From positions 1,255,501 through 1,319,500 of the forward strand of contig NZ_OY763931.1 in NCBI RefSeq assembly GCF_963667685.1: a stretch of 64,000 nucleotides of DNA, read 5' to 3'. This DNA comes from Maridesulfovibrio sp. (GTDB lineage Bacteria > Desulfobacterota > Desulfovibrionia > Desulfovibrionales > Desulfovibrionaceae). The notes under the pieces were generated by a model. It saw only the letters and a program-made list of their open reading frames with translations, did not search any database and was not told where the DNA came from. Numbering within the stretch: the first letter of the stretch is position 1; each line of letters starts with the position of its first letter. Positions 1-8,510 of this stretch are shown here, one piece after another. A program made the translations under genes and the position numbers.

Positions 1-73
1 GTCCGCCCTATGGAAGCCATAGACGGAACACCACTGGTGGACATAAAAACAGCCTAGTGCCAAAATGAAATCC

Positions 74-118
74 CCCCATCCCACGGGGCCGGTAGATAAA
101 GACCGACCCCGCATGGGG
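74..118 (-). terminator. Strong hairpin downstream of infA
   Basis: Read on the minus strand, outer arms CCCCAT/ATGGGG and inner arms GGGGTCGGT/ACCGGCCCC (one T-G pair) fold round an eight-base loop about 40 bases after the infA stop. A G run and then ATTTCATTTT follow, so this is probably the infA terminator. The T tract is imperfect. I considered a tRNA because of the stem-rich look, but there is no cloverleaf. Confidence 0.5.
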
Positions 119-158
119 TATTCCATCGATACAGGTATCGTGAAATCTCGGGTAGTTA

Positions 159-377
159 CTACCGGGGACGGTAAGTAATTCTGCCGCGAGTAAGATCATA
201 AGGGGAAAGCTCAACGGTAACTTTATCGCCGGGCATAACTCTGATGCGAAATTTACGCATCTTGCCGGAGATGTGAGCCAGAACCTCATGACCATTTTCA
301 AGCTCTACGCGAAACATTGCGTTGGGGAGAGCTTCTTCCACAGTACCATTAACTGAAATGCCTTCTTCTTTAGCCAA
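159..377 (-). CDS. infA: Translation initiation factor IF-1
   Basis: This 72-residue protein has the usual IF-1 length and is a single S1-type OB fold. It binds the 30S A site and works with IF-2 and IF-3 during initiation. Visible hallmarks are the MAKEEGI start, the core [15 protein letters not shown], and the ending RGRITYRPR. The start codon is TTG at 375-377, preceded on the minus strand by AGAGGAA as ribosome-binding site. No in-frame ATG would preserve the family N-terminus, so the TTG start is firm. It appears monocistronic: hairpins lie on both sides, one of which probably ends the upstream RNA-binding gene. Identity is certain from sequence. Confidence 0.97.
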   Translation of the reverse strand: MAKEEGISVNGTVEEALPNAMFRVELENGHEVLAHISGKMRKFRIRVMPGDKVTVELSPYDLTRGRITYRPR

Positions 378-416
378 AACTATTCCTCTTACTATTTAAT
401 TTCGTTACATAAATAA

Positions 417-446
417 AGCCCGCTTACGCATAAGCGACAGCGGGCT
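417..446 (-). terminator. Hairpin between RRM gene and infA
   Basis: Perfect arms AGCCCGCT/AGCGGGCT enclose a loop that can itself pair (GCTTA/TAAGC). On the minus strand it is followed by TTTATTTATG. It lies downstream of the RRM gene and upstream of infA, so it probably terminates the former. A role in the infA leader is the alternative. Confidence 0.55.
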
Positions 447-508
447 AAATTTTCGATTTTCCCGGACACGGGAATATCAAGACTGTCTTTAGGTACAAAA
501 TGGTTTCA

Positions 509-529
509 GTGAGAACCACATGTTCTCAC
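509..529 (-). other. Small perfect hairpin after RRM gene
   Basis: GTGAGAAC and GTTCTCAC pair perfectly around a five-base loop, about 35 bases past the RRM gene stop. There is no T tract on either side. It may be a 3' stabilising structure or a processing site of the RRM mRNA. Confidence 0.35.
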
Positions 530-564
530 CAGCCCAAAGGGGCTTTATACCAATTCGCAACAAA

Positions 565-831
565 TTACCAGCGTCTGGGACGTGGTTCGCGAGGACGGGC
601 TTCGTTTACTTTCAAATTACGACCACCAAAATCAGTGCCATCAAGATTTTCGATAGCCTGAATCGCTCCTTCGTCTTCCATTTCAACAAAACCGAATCCA
701 CGGGGGCGGCCGGTTTCACGGTCATTGATGAGTTTAACAGAAATAACTTCACCAAATTCTTCAAAAGCTGCCCTAACATCTTCCTCGGAAGAGTTCCAAG
801 GAAGATTGCCCACGTAAATGTTCTTCGACAT
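565..831 (-). CDS. RRM-domain RNA-binding protein
   Basis: The protein has 88 residues and is a single RNA recognition motif. It has RNP2 (IYVGNL, near residue 4) and RNP1 (RGFGFVEM, near residue 45), followed by a short basic, proline-rich tail (RPREPRPRRW). Such bacterial RRM proteins bind single-stranded RNA, and several are cold-induced; the target here is unknown. I place the start at 831 because GGAG lies nine bases upstream on the minus strand. A longer reading from 846 would overlap that site. It stands alone, with hairpins behind it and its own upstream region toward ilvC. Family is certain, physiological role is not. Confidence 0.92.
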   Translation of the reverse strand: MSKNIYVGNLPWNSSEEDVRAAFEEFGEVISVKLINDRETGRPRGFGFVEMEDEGAIQAIENLDGTDFGGRNLKVNEARPREPRPRRW

Positions 832-1037
832 CTCAAAAAACTCCATAAATCGTTAGAACTTAAAACAAACCAGACTGCCGTACATGAACCTTAAAATTCC
901 TACGACATTCGCTGATCTCAGAAACCCGCTGAGATAACCAGCCATCAACAAAATACCTATAAAGACAATCTATGATATTCGGCTGAAATCCGGTAGCCTA
1001 TATAGCCCCATACCCCACGAAGGATAAAAGAGCAATA

Positions 1038-1084
1038 GGCCCGCGCAAAAAAGGTTATTTAAGTTCTACTTTTTTACGCGGGCC
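1038..1084 (-). terminator. ilvC terminator
   Basis: Arms GGCCCGCG/CGCGGGCC extend inward through an A-rich/T-rich pairing region, 25 bases after the ilvC stop. A TATTGCTCTTTT tail follows on the minus strand. It closes the branched-chain amino acid genes. Confidence 0.7.
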
Positions 1085-1108
1085 AGAATATCAAAAAAGA
1101 GCGGGCAG

Positions 1109-2098
1109 TTACTTCTTGAGCCAGCTCATCATTTTGCGGAGTTCACCACCAACCTGCTCGATCTGGTGCTCTTTACCGATACGGCGCATTGCACTGAAGT
1201 GAGCCTTACCGGTCATATTTTCATTGATGAATTCTTTTGCGAACTCACCCTGCTGGATTTCTTTAAGGATCTTTTTCATTTCCTTGCGGCTTTCTTCGTT
1301 GATGACGCGAGGACCGCGGGTAAGATCGCCATACTCAGCGGTGTCAGAGATGGAATCACGCATTTTGGCGAGACCACCTTCATAAATGAGGTCAATGATC
1401 AGCTTGCATTCATGGAGACACTCAAAATAAGCGATTTCAGGCTTGTAACCAGCTTCTACGAGAGTTTCAAAACCTGCTTTGATCAGTTCGGAAAGACCGC
1501 CGCAAAGAACAGCCTGCTCACCGAAAAGGTCGGTTTCGGTTTCTTCACGGAAAGTTGTCTGCAGAACACCGGAACGGGTTGCGCCGATGCCTTTTGCGTA
1601 AGCAAGAGCGATATCAAAGGCTTTACCGGAAGCATCCTGATCAACAGCGATGATTGCGGGTACTGCACCACCTTCAGTGTAGGTGCGGCGTACGAGATGG
1701 CCGGGGCCCTTAGGGGCAGCCATGATGACGTCTACGTCTGCAGGCGGGGTGATCTGCTCAAAATGAATGTTGAAACCGTGACCGAAAGCGAGAATATCGC
1801 CGGACTTCAGGTTGGGTGCGATATCGTTTTTGTAAACTTCAGCCTGAACCTGGTCGGGCAGAAGAATCATGATCAAATCTGCCTGAGCAGCAGCTTCAGC
1901 AGCGCTTACGGGTTCGAAACCGTGTTCTTTGGCAAGCTCATAGTTCGCACCGCCGGGACGCTGACCAACTATAACTTTAACGCCGGAATCACGAAGGTTC
2001 TGCGCATGGGCATGGCCCTGGCTACCGTAACCGATGATTGCAACTGTCTTATCTTTAAGCAGATTAAGGTCAGCGTCATTTTCATAATAAACTTTCAT
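1109..2098 (-). CDS. ilvC: Ketol-acid reductoisomerase
   Basis: This 329-residue enzyme converts acetolactate and acetohydroxybutyrate to dihydroxy acids with NAD(P)H and Mg2+, the second step of valine, leucine and isoleucine synthesis. The length fits the short class I enzymes. The Rossmann motif [14 protein letters not shown] lies near residue 22, and the metal-binding stretch [19 protein letters not shown] near residue 180 carries the acidic ligands. The C-terminal knotted helical domain includes [17 protein letters not shown]. The ATG start at 2098 has GGAG upstream. It lies 141 bases behind ilvN on the same strand, so it is part of, or directly follows, the ilvBN operon. Confidence 0.98.
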   Translation of the reverse strand: MKVYYENDADLNLLKDKTVAIIGYGSQGHAHAQNLRDSGVKVIVGQRPGGANYELAKEHGFEPVSAAEAAAQADLIMILLPDQVQAEVYKNDIAPNLKSGDILAFGHGFNIHFEQITPPADVDVIMAAPKGPGHLVRRTYTEGGAVPAIIAVDQDASGKAFDIALAYAKGIGATRSGVLQTTFREETETDLFGEQAVLCGGLSELIKAGFETLVEAGYKPEIAYFECLHECKLIIDLIYEGGLAKMRDSISDTAEYGDLTRGPRVINEESRKEMKKILKEIQQGEFAKEFINENMTGKAHFSAMRRIGKEHQIEQVGGELRKMMSWLKK

Positions 2099-2163
2099 TG
2101 CTTTCTCCTAGATGTTGTTCTCTTTAATTCGGACACGAAATAATGAATAATTTCCCGGCGACC

Positions 2164-2220
2164 AGCTCTCACCCTTAACAAGAGCTAAAAAAGCCGTTCG
2201 AGAGACACTCCTGTGTCGAA
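2164..2220 (-). promoter_or_regulatory. Structured leader between ilvN and ilvC
   Basis: The 141-base gap holds two modest hairpins on the minus strand. One is TTCGA/TCGAA with an inner CAC/GTG, followed by CGGCTTTTTT (terminator-like). The other is AGCTCT/AGAGCT. They could reduce readthrough from ilvBN into ilvC or be an attenuator. I see no leader peptide rich in branched-chain codons, so amino-acid attenuation is unproven. Confidence 0.35.
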
Positions 2221-2239
2221 ATGTTAGTGAAATTTTTGA

Positions 2240-2722
2240 CTAAACTTGCAGGGCACGCTTCATTGCAACGGTGCCTGTACGGGCAACTTCCTTAATACCG
2301 AACCTGCTGAGCATATTGATCAAGGCTTCAATTTTCTCATGGTCTCCAGTGACTTCGATGGATAATTCATCAACACTCACATCAACGACCTTACAGCGAA
2401 AAATATCTACAATACGTAGAATTTCAGCCCGTTTTGCATCCTCGGCGTTAACCTTTATGAGGACCATCTCACGTTCAACAGCTTTGTGTTCCAGCATATC
2501 AACAACCTTGATAACTGTTACCAGCTTACGCAGCTGTTTAACGATCTGCTCGACAATGTGTTCATCACCGATGGTTGTGATAGTCATGTGGGAAACCCCT
2601 TCCTCAAGGGTGGGGGCTACGTTAAGGGATTCGATGTTGAATCCTCGCCCGCTGAACAGTCCTGCAACTCTGGAAAGAACCCCGGGCTCGTTTTCAACTG
2701 TCACGGATAAAGTATGTCTCAT
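2240..2722 (-). CDS. ilvN: Acetolactate synthase small (regulatory) subunit
   Basis: This 160-residue subunit binds the catalytic IlvB subunit, raises its activity and confers valine feedback inhibition. The N-terminal ACT domain (residues 2-75) shows the diagnostic VENEPGVLSRVAGLFSGRGF. The C-terminal half is the usual second domain of IlvH/IlvN proteins. Length is typical of the long IlvH-like form. The ATG at 2722 is preceded by AGGAGGAAGT. Only nine bases separate it from the ilvB stop, so the subunits are co-transcribed and probably translationally balanced. Identification is firm. Confidence 0.97.
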   Translation of the reverse strand: MRHTLSVTVENEPGVLSRVAGLFSGRGFNIESLNVAPTLEEGVSHMTITTIGDEHIVEQIVKQLRKLVTVIKVVDMLEHKAVEREMVLIKVNAEDAKRAEILRIVDIFRCKVVDVSVDELSIEVTGDHEKIEALINMLSRFGIKEVARTGTVAMKRALQV

Positions 2723-2731
2723 TACTTCCTC

Positions 2732-4426
2732 CTAAACGAGCAGCATGTCGGTTAATGAAGCTCCGGCAGGTACCATGGGATACACGTTCTCTTCCGGATC
2801 TACGCGGACATCGATGATGGTAGGCTTTCCGTTAGCGAAAGCTTCTTTAAGCACCGGTTCGAGGTCCTTTTCTTCAGTAATCCTGTACCCGGCTGCTCCG
2901 TATGCTTCGGCAAGTTTAACGAAGTCAGGCTGGGCATCCATGCAGGTTTCACAGTAGTTGCGATTGTAAAAAAGCTCCTGCCACTGGCGGACCATTCCGA
3001 GATAGCCGTTATTCAAGATAACAATTTTTACGGGAAGGTTATTGCAGACAGCAGTCATCATTTCCTGAATATTCATCTGAATGGAACCGTCTCCGGCAAT
3101 ATTCACAACAAGTTTGTCGGGGAAGGCCATCTGAGCACCAATCGCTGCGGGAAATCCGAAGCCCATGGTTCCGAGACCACCTGATGAAAGAAATGATTTG
3201 GAGCGTTTAAACTTATAGAACTGGGCAGCCCACATCTGGTTCTGGCCCACTTCGGTTGCGACAATTGCTTCCCCGTTGCTGATCTCGTAGACTTTTTCCA
3301 CGACCCGCTGGGGTTTGATAAATTCGCTGTCGCTTTTTTTATAGCGTAAGGGGTGAGTTTCCGACCATTCCTGAACCTGCCTGACCCAAACGGCGTGAGC
3401 TACTTCCCAATCCACGGAATCGAGATTCGGTTCCATTTCACTCTTTAATGCAGACAATGCGCCCTTGCAGTCAGCGACCAGCGGCACGTGTACGGCGACG
3501 TTCTTTTGAATTGAGGTGGGGTCAATATCGATATGAACAAGAGTGGCTTTGGGGGCGAATGTGCTGACCTTACCAGTCACACGGTCATCGAACCTCGCCC
3601 CGATTGCCAGGACGAGGTCCGCGTTATTTATTGCCATGTTTGCGGCATAGGTGCCGTGCATTCCCAGCATCCCCAGCCAGAGGGGGTCATCTCCGGGAAA
3701 GGCGCCCAGCCCCATAAGGGTAGCGGTCACCGGAATGTTCAGGCTCTTAGCGAGCCACGTTAATTCATCCTCAGCTCCAGAGCTGATAACCCCTCCGCCT
3801 GCATAAATCAAGGGCCTTTCTGCTCCTTTGATCAATTTTGCGACTTTTTTAATCTGCCGCACATGCGGTTTCAAGTTAGGGTTATAGCTCCTAAGCGACA
3901 CATCTTCAGGCCATTCGAACTCGAATTTCTGCTGCATAATGTCTTTTGGCAAGTCAACAAGAACCGGGCCGGGGCGTCCGGTACGGGCCAGATAAAAGGC
4001 CTGTCGGACAGTAAAGGCAAGGTCTTTGATATCCTTTACCAAATAATTATGCTTGGTGCAGGGTCTGGTGATTCCAACGATATCCACTTCCTGAAACGCG
4101 TCGTTTCCAATCAGCGGGGTAGGAACCTGCCCGGTGAAAATAACCACCGGGATCGAATCCATGTAAGCCGTTGCTATGCCGGTTACAGTGTTGGTTGCTC
4201 CGGGACCTGAAGTCACGAGGCAAACCCCTACATCGCCGGTGGCGCGTGCATAGCCGTCCGCGGCATGGATTGCACCCTGTTCGTGCCTTACAAGTATGTG
4301 CTTGAACGGATAATTGGGCAATTCGTCGTATATATCAATTACGGCTCCACCAGGGAATCCGAATACGACGTCCACACCCTCCTTTTTCAGACATTCAAGA
4401 AATATCTGAGCTCCGGTGAGCTCCAT
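2732..4426 (-). CDS. ilvB: Acetolactate synthase large (catalytic) subunit
   Basis: This 564-residue thiamine-diphosphate enzyme condenses two pyruvates to acetolactate, or pyruvate with 2-oxobutyrate, opening branched-chain amino acid synthesis. The catalytic glutamate is in [17 protein letters not shown] near residue 48. The central FAD-binding domain includes [18 protein letters not shown]. The ThDP/Mg motif [12 protein letters not shown] followed by LNNGYLG lies near residue 450. The C-terminus ([14 protein letters not shown]) is typical of anabolic enzymes. It lies 12 bases after the DUF465 gene and nine before ilvN, in one operon. Anabolic rather than catabolic AlsS-type is supported by the neighbouring regulatory subunit. 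Confidence 0.98.
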   Translation of the reverse strand: MELTGAQIFLECLKKEGVDVVFGFPGGAVIDIYDELPNYPFKHILVRHEQGAIHAADGYARATGDVGVCLVTSGPGATNTVTGIATAYMDSIPVVIFTGQVPTPLIGNDAFQEVDIVGITRPCTKHNYLVKDIKDLAFTVRQAFYLARTGRPGPVLVDLPKDIMQQKFEFEWPEDVSLRSYNPNLKPHVRQIKKVAKLIKGAERPLIYAGGGVISSGAEDELTWLAKSLNIPVTATLMGLGAFPGDDPLWLGMLGMHGTYAANMAINNADLVLAIGARFDDRVTGKVSTFAPKATLVHIDIDPTSIQKNVAVHVPLVADCKGALSALKSEMEPNLDSVDWEVAHAVWVRQVQEWSETHPLRYKKSDSEFIKPQRVVEKVYEISNGEAIVATEVGQNQMWAAQFYKFKRSKSFLSSGGLGTMGFGFPAAIGAQMAFPDKLVVNIAGDGSIQMNIQEMMTAVCNNLPVKIVILNNGYLGMVRQWQELFYNRNYCETCMDAQPDFVKLAEAYGAAGYRITEEKDLEPVLKEAFANGKPTIIDVRVDPEENVYPMVPAGASLTDMLLV

Positions 4427-4438
4427 GGCTACCCTCCC

Positions 4439-4657
4439 TTATTTATGCTTGTCGAGCAAAGCATGCAGCTTTGTCTTTCCAGCGAGTTTTTTCTTCTTTA
4501 ATTCTTTGACCTCCTGAGTCTCAGTGTCACTCAGGTAGGACTTGGCTTCCATTTTATCGATGAGTTTCTTGTATTCATTGTGCTGGCTCCATAGAGCACT
4601 AATTTCACTGTCCTGGGCTGCTAGCTGCTCGATCAGATCAATCTCTCTCTGTTCCAT
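4439..4657 (-). CDS. DUF465 family small coiled-coil protein
   Basis: The protein has 72 residues, starting MEQREIDLIEQLA. The whole chain is charged and helical (HNEYKKLIDKMEAKSYLSD, then KELKKKKLAGKTKL), as in the DUF465/YdcH family, whose function is unknown. I chose the ATG at 4657, because AAAGGAG lies just upstream on the minus strand, over a longer reading from 4720 that overlaps the DUF167 gene end. It sits between DUF167 and ilvB with short gaps, so it is transcribed with them. Its presence in an ilv operon probably reflects co-expression, not function in the pathway. Confidence 0.85.
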   Translation of the reverse strand: MEQREIDLIEQLAAQDSEISALWSQHNEYKKLIDKMEAKSYLSDTETQEVKELKKKKLAGKTKLHALLDKHK

Positions 4658-4689
4658 TTGAAACTCCTTTTTTGCAATTGGTTTGCAAC

Positions 4690-5010
4690 TCAGGCGCTGG
4701 CAGGGATTATTCCTTCCCAACGCGGTTCAACATCGGACTCCACCAGTAAAACCTTTTTACGGTTGGAATGCCCTGATGCAATGGAAATATTGCTTTTTTT
4801 AAGACCCAGACGGGTCGCGACAAATGAGGCAAGAGCCTTATTGGCCTTGTTATCCACAGCGGGCGCGTTTATGCGCACGCGCACGCTGTCCTGATACTCT
4901 CCGGTGACGCCAGCATTCTTAGCGCCGGGCTGCACCCAAACAGAGACCCTCCACGAACCTTGTCCGCAGGGTCTGATGTAAGAGGGGAGTTCAGTTGTAA
5001 CTTCGGTCAC
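4690..5010 (-). CDS. DUF167 (YggU) family protein
   Basis: The protein has 106 residues. The family core appears as WVQPGAKNAGVTGEY near residue 25, then RINAPAVDNKANKAL and LGLKKSNISIASGHSNRKK, all typical of YggU/DUF167, a small alpha/beta fold without established biochemical function. The start is GTG at 5008-5010, which overlaps the stop of the DivIVA-like gene (GTGA), implying translational coupling. In many bacteria yggU neighbours yggT and divIVA, as here, which suggests envelope or division-linked expression. Family is certain, role unknown. Confidence 0.9.
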   Translation of the reverse strand: MTEVTTELPSYIRPCGQGSWRVSVWVQPGAKNAGVTGEYQDSVRVRINAPAVDNKANKALASFVATRLGLKKSNISIASGHSNRKKVLLVESDVEPRWEGIIPASA

Positions 5011-5510
5011 TTGGCCTTCTTGAAGAATTTAAGTTTGGATTCGATGGCTTCAACCTTCTCCACTTCGGGATCACCGATCTCCAAAGTTTTGAGATGGGAT
5101 TCAAGCAGAGCTTTCAATTCAACTTCAAACCGGGTTCTCTGCCGCTTCAGTTCATTGATATCTTCATGAATCTGGGCCAGCCTGTTATGAGCCTGCTGCA
5201 GAATCACTTCTGCTCTGGAATGAGCTTCATTGATGATAACTTCGGCTTCCTTTCTGGCAGTGGCCTTAAGGTCGTCCACCATGCGCTGGGTAGTCATCAG
5301 GGTATCGCGCAGTGTTTCTTCACGCTGGCGAAATTCCGCAATAGTGCTTTCCCGGCGGGAAACTTTTTTTTGAAGCTGTTTTTTTTCATCTGCAGAAGAA
5401 CCCAAAACATCCGCGAGTTCAACCATGAGCTGGTCCACCTCGCTTTTGGAATACCCGAACAGGGATTTAGAGAACTTCTTATTAAGCAAGTCTATTTTTG
5501 AAAGACTCAT
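5007..5510 (-). CDS. DivIVA-domain coiled-coil protein
   Basis: The protein has 167 residues. The N-terminus (SLSKIDLLNKKFSKSLFGYSK, then SEVDQLMVELADVL) matches the DivIVA membrane-targeting domain with its NxxFxxxxxGYxxxEVD pattern. A long coiled coil follows to the C-terminus. DivIVA proteins oligomerise at curved membrane and recruit division or polar-growth factors; the partner here is not known. The start at 5510 is preceded immediately by GGAGGTG on the minus strand, better than an upstream in-frame ATG at 5525. It lies between yggT (15 bases away) and DUF167 (overlapping), a conserved arrangement. Confidence 0.88.
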   Translation of the reverse strand: MSLSKIDLLNKKFSKSLFGYSKSEVDQLMVELADVLGSSADEKKQLQKKVSRRESTIAEFRQREETLRDTLMTTQRMVDDLKATARKEAEVIINEAHSRAEVILQQAHNRLAQIHEDINELKRQRTRFEVELKALLESHLKTLEIGDPEVEKVEAIESKLKFFKKAK

Positions 5511-5525
5511 GCCCACCTCCGGCAT

Positions 5526-5816
5526 CTACATGCCATAAGCAAGTCTGGTGAGATTGCCCACCAGCGCGATGTCGATCATCTGGATAGCGAGAAGAACGAC
5601 GATAGGGGAAAGATCAAACCCACCGATATTTACAAACGGAAGATACTGGCGCACTTTGGCAAAAACAGGTTCCGTCACGCTGCGCAGAAATCTGACAATG
5701 GGATTGTAGGGATCAGGATTGACCCAAGTAATCAGGGCGGAAATGATAACCACCCACATATAAAGATTAAGAACTAGCGAAAGGACCTTCGCCACGGCAA
5801 GAATCACGTAATCCAT
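5526..5816 (-). CDS. YggT family membrane protein
   Basis: The protein has 96 residues and two hydrophobic segments (about residues 5-28 and 66-88). Between them is the family signature ITWVNPDPYNPIVRFLRSVTEPV. YggT proteins are small inner-membrane proteins linked to osmotic tolerance and division-protein localisation in other bacteria. It is the first gene of the yggT-divIVA-DUF167-DUF465-ilvBN run, so its upstream gap (5817-6018) should hold the operon promoter. I see no clear -35/-10 pair there. Confidence 0.9.
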   Translation of the reverse strand: MDYVILAVAKVLSLVLNLYMWVVIISALITWVNPDPYNPIVRFLRSVTEPVFAKVRQYLPFVNIGGFDLSPIVVLLAIQMIDIALVGNLTRLAYGM

Positions 5817-6018
5817 TTAACATACTCCTAACGGGCTGGACCAGAAGCGGTCGCTTCCGATCGTGACTATAAATTGGCACAGCAGGATTCAAGAATCAAC
5901 TATTTTTCCAAATAAAAATCAATTCTATTAAATATAAGAACACTGGTCAGCAAAAGAGCGCTGGAAACCCATACTCTGACTATCTCTGCCGGCCTTTAAA
6001 GTTGAATTAAATATTTTA

Positions 6019-6717
6019 TTACTGAGCGCAACCGCAATTTGACCATACAGCGTTACGGGCCTTCTCCAGTAAATTGCATAAGGTCCAGTAGCTGTCCACA
6101 TGCAGACGGGCATTGAGAGTCGGACTGCGGTATGCCCAGAATTCCACCCCCGCCCTTTCGGCACAACTCTCGTCAACCCATGTATCACCGATGTAGACAA
6201 CTTCTTCAGGCTTCAGATTCCACTTCTGCAAAATGTAATGCACACCCGCAGGGTGCGGTTTGCTGTTCGGCAGAGTTTCGGAAGTTACCATGGGAGAAAA
6301 AAAGCCTTCAATATTAAACATCTGTAGAACAAGCGGCAGTGTATCAGTTCGGTTGGTATTTATTCCCATACGGATATTATTGGTCCGCAGCCACTCCAGT
6401 AAACGGGAAAGCCCTTCTTCAACTTCTATATATTTGATTCCTTCCTTGTGGGAATGGTCAGTGCTGTAAACGAAGGCTTCTTCATGAAATTCTTCAGGAA
6501 GAATAAACTTCAGGGCGTCTGCATGCGTCAATGCGTGCACCTGTTTTTCTTCCTCGGCGTTCATAGGTTCAAGGCCGAATTTTTCCTTGAACCTATTGTA
6601 GTACCACTTGTTGGCTTCAAAAGAATTAATCAGCACACCATCGCAATCAAAAATCACGCCTTTGATTTTCTTGACCACCTCAGGCGGGGTCACGGGGCTG
6701 ATATGTATGGATTCCAT
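6019..6717 (-). CDS. HAD-superfamily phosphatase
   Basis: The protein has 232 residues. HAD motif I is IFDCDGVLINS near residue 25, with the nucleophile and acid aspartates. Motif II is GINTNRTD near residue 118, and motif III/IV includes NSKPHPAGVHY and VVYIGDTWVDESCAERAG. The insertion after motif I is the small helical C1 cap of phosphoglycolate-phosphatase-like enzymes, so small phosphorylated metabolites are likely substrates. It ends 13 bases after the next gene's start, so the two are probably co-transcribed. Substrate cannot be read from sequence. Confidence 0.85.
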   Translation of the reverse strand: MESIHISPVTPPEVVKKIKGVIFDCDGVLINSFEANKWYYNRFKEKFGLEPMNAEEEKQVHALTHADALKFILPEEFHEEAFVYSTDHSHKEGIKYIEVEEGLSRLLEWLRTNNIRMGINTNRTDTLPLVLQMFNIEGFFSPMVTSETLPNSKPHPAGVHYILQKWNLKPEEVVYIGDTWVDESCAERAGVEFWAYRSPTLNARLHVDSYWTLCNLLEKARNAVWSNCGCAQ

Positions 6718-6730
6718 ATTCTATAGCTCC

Positions 6731-7528
6731 TTAAGCTTTATCTTCTACATTAAGGATAACGGTAAATTCCCGTTCAAGCCACGGCTTGTCCTTAGGAACG
6801 GAGGAAAGCCCCAGCAGCTTCCATGCTTTCTCGCGCAACGCCAATGCTTTCTCCGCCAGCAGTCCTTCCTTTTCATAAAATTCAAAATCCCGGTCACGCC
6901 AAAAAGAAACAGCCTCAACGTCAGAAGTCACCAACGCTGAATTTTCCGGCAGCAGCAATGCAAAGCCTTCCAGCACCTTTTGCCACGGAAGCAGTACTTC
7001 CCCACTGCCGAGCCCCGGCAGATTGGCCATAAGCCCGCCCAGAGCCATGGCCTTGCGGTCATCTTCATCATCGACATCAAGACCTAGGCTTTCCCCGAAT
7101 CCAGCCCATTTATCCGTCAGGTTCTGCTCAAGGGAGCCAAGCTCCAGATGCTTTTCTTCGTAAGCATAACAAAGAGCCAGCACGACCTGATTCTGAATTC
7201 TTGCCTCTTCGTCACTTTTATCTTCTGCTGCCGGAGAAATACGTGCAGCTAGTTCAGTGTGAATTGCTGAAGTTCTCTCTCCGAACTGGTCCTTGTCATA
7301 AGGCTGGGGATTGGCGATAAATTTGAACATCTTGCCGAGACTCTCGCCATAGCTGATAAAGTCATCAACCATACGTCGGCAGGTCTGCGGTTCAACAGGA
7401 AGATCTTCCGGACGGTAAACAAGAACGTTACCAGTTGCTTCCCTGTCGATACCCGGATCGAAAAGCGAGGCACCCTCAACTTTTTTCCCGATCAACTCTT
7501 CATGCATTTGCGGAAAATATATCAACAT
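6731..7528 (-). CDS. Uncharacterised acidic cytosolic protein
   Basis: The protein has 265 residues and no signal peptide or membrane segment. It is strongly acidic with blocks such as DVDDEDDRKAM near residue 150, helical, and contains no cysteine-rich or nucleotide-binding motif beyond one CRR. I do not recognise a domain family. Proteins of this kind are known to me only as conserved hypotheticals of Desulfovibrio relatives, which is a weak recollection. It precedes the HAD phosphatase by 13 bases and shares its strand, so joint expression is likely. ATG at 7528 with AAGGAG a few bases upstream supports the start. Confidence 0.75.
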   Translation of the reverse strand: MLIYFPQMHEELIGKKVEGASLFDPGIDREATGNVLVYRPEDLPVEPQTCRRMVDDFISYGESLGKMFKFIANPQPYDKDQFGERTSAIHTELAARISPAAEDKSDEEARIQNQVVLALCYAYEEKHLELGSLEQNLTDKWAGFGESLGLDVDDEDDRKAMALGGLMANLPGLGSGEVLLPWQKVLEGFALLLPENSALVTSDVEAVSFWRDRDFEFYEKEGLLAEKALALREKAWKLLGLSSVPKDKPWLEREFTVILNVEDKA

Positions 7529-7677
7529 TGCTTGACTCCTTCTGAAGTAGATGATGCGCTTTGCGCTATGAATGATCTGATTCCGTCTCCGGTGCTTATA
7601 GGAGCTAGTACTTTTAAAATCCCTTTAGGTTAAACAGGCAACTCCACCACCGGCAACATTTTTATCTGAATGAAAAA

Positions 7678-8046
7678 CTATTCCTTGCGTAGTTCAAAGA
7701 GATTGCACACGCCTTCGCACTTAACCTGCTCAAAAAGACATATCTCTTCATGCAATGCCCCGCAAAAAGGCAAACCTTCCTCATCGCTTGGAACCATCTT
7801 GCGACACACCACTGTCGATTTCAAGTATTCTTCCATTCTTCGCTCCCAAAGATCGCGAAAAGCCTGCTCCTCCAAATGGAAATTATCGGCCTGCAACAGG
7901 AGCCTGTCATACTCTCCTTCAAGTTCCCTTAAAACCAAACAGCGCCATTCCCTGTTGTATCCGGGATTAAGCATCTCCTCATAGAGACACCTTCCATTTT
8001 TATAGAACCGGCACATGTGCCCCGGTAACTTAGTAACTTTAGCCAA
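7678..8046 (-). CDS. Cysteine-rich conserved small protein
   Basis: The protein has 122 residues with eight or more cysteines in two clusters. The N-terminal cluster has Cys12, Cys20 and Cys36 (pattern CRFYKNGRCLYEE, then EWRC). The C-terminal part has VVCRK, PFCGA, EICLF, VKCEGVC. Such spacing suggests a zinc or iron-sulfur site. The start is TTG at 8046, with GGAGGA six bases upstream; the first ATG (codon 11) has no such site and would remove part of the first cluster. No family name is known to me. The nearest genes are not obviously related. Confidence 0.75.
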   Translation of the reverse strand: MAKVTKLPGHMCRFYKNGRCLYEEMLNPGYNREWRCLVLRELEGEYDRLLLQADNFHLEEQAFRDLWERRMEEYLKSTVVCRKMVPSDEEGLPFCGALHEEICLFEQVKCEGVCNLFELRKE

Positions 8047-8182
8047 AACATTCCTCCGGAAACCATCCGGTCTGTATCCTGAAAAACACTAAACATTCAA
8101 AGATTGAAGTATGTACCCATCGTTTATTTGTAAAGGTCAAATATATAAATTTTCCATGTCGTTCCGGTATCAGAAGACATTC

Positions 8183-8211
8183 TTGACCAAAGAGCGGGGC
8201 GCGTGTAAAAG
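8183..8211 (+). promoter_or_regulatory. Candidate tatA promoter
   Basis: TTGACC at 8183-8188 and TAAAAG at 8206-8211 are separated by 17 bases, 31 bases before the tatA start. The -35 is good and the -10 is poor. Confidence 0.35.
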
Positions 8212-8241
8212 TTCCATACCGTCTAGCATTGGAGGATTAAA

Positions 8242-8427
8242 ATGTTCGGTTTAGGAATCACAGAAATTCTTTTAATTTTGGGTATTATTATCCTGATTTT
8301 CGGAGCTAAAAAGCTTCCCGAAGTGGGTAGCGGACTGGGTCGTGCAATTCAGAATTTTAAAAAGGCAAGCAGTGAGTCTGAAGAAATTGACGTAACGCCG
8401 TCAAAAGACAAGAACAAAGACGCATAA
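8242..8427 (+). CDS. tatA: Sec-independent protein translocase TatA
   Basis: The protein has 61 residues. One N-terminal membrane helix (residues 5-20) is followed by the family hinge [14 protein letters not shown] and an amphipathic helix (RAIQNFKKA), then a charged tail. TatA oligomers form the channel through which folded, often cofactor-bearing proteins cross the inner membrane, which matters for periplasmic hydrogenases and dehydrogenases in sulfate reducers. GGAGG lies eight bases before the ATG. tatB and tatC are not next to it, so this is a stand-alone TatA gene with its own terminator. Confidence 0.93.
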   Translation: MFGLGITEILLILGIIILIFGAKKLPEVGSGLGRAIQNFKKASSESEEIDVTPSKDKNKDA

Positions 8428-8470
8428 ACTTCTGCTTTAAGCTTAATTTTTTTGCAGCTATCAGCTGCAT

Positions 8471-8500
8471 AACCCCGGTTTGCCCTGCGATCCGGGGTTT
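8471..8500 (+). terminator. tatA terminator
   Basis: Arms AACCCCGG/CCGGGGTT with a 13-base loop are followed by TTTTATTAT on the plus strand. A second small hairpin (GCAGCT/AGCTGC) precedes it at 8454-8468. It may act in both directions, since pgsA ends at 8511 on the other strand. Confidence 0.7.
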
Positions 8501-8510
8501 TATTATGTCT

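Noticed and set aside
1-158. tRNA-like folds at the left edge
   Set aside because: The structure is a plain nested hairpin. No cloverleaf, anticodon arm or T-loop motif was found.
8-301. 97-codon minus-strand ORF overlapping infA
   Set aside because: It is in another frame of infA and its terminator; composition and lack of a proper start site argue against it.
1166-2143. Long plus-strand ORF opposite ilvC
   Set aside because: It is the antisense shadow of a certain gene. Its protein has no family motif and no ribosome-binding site.
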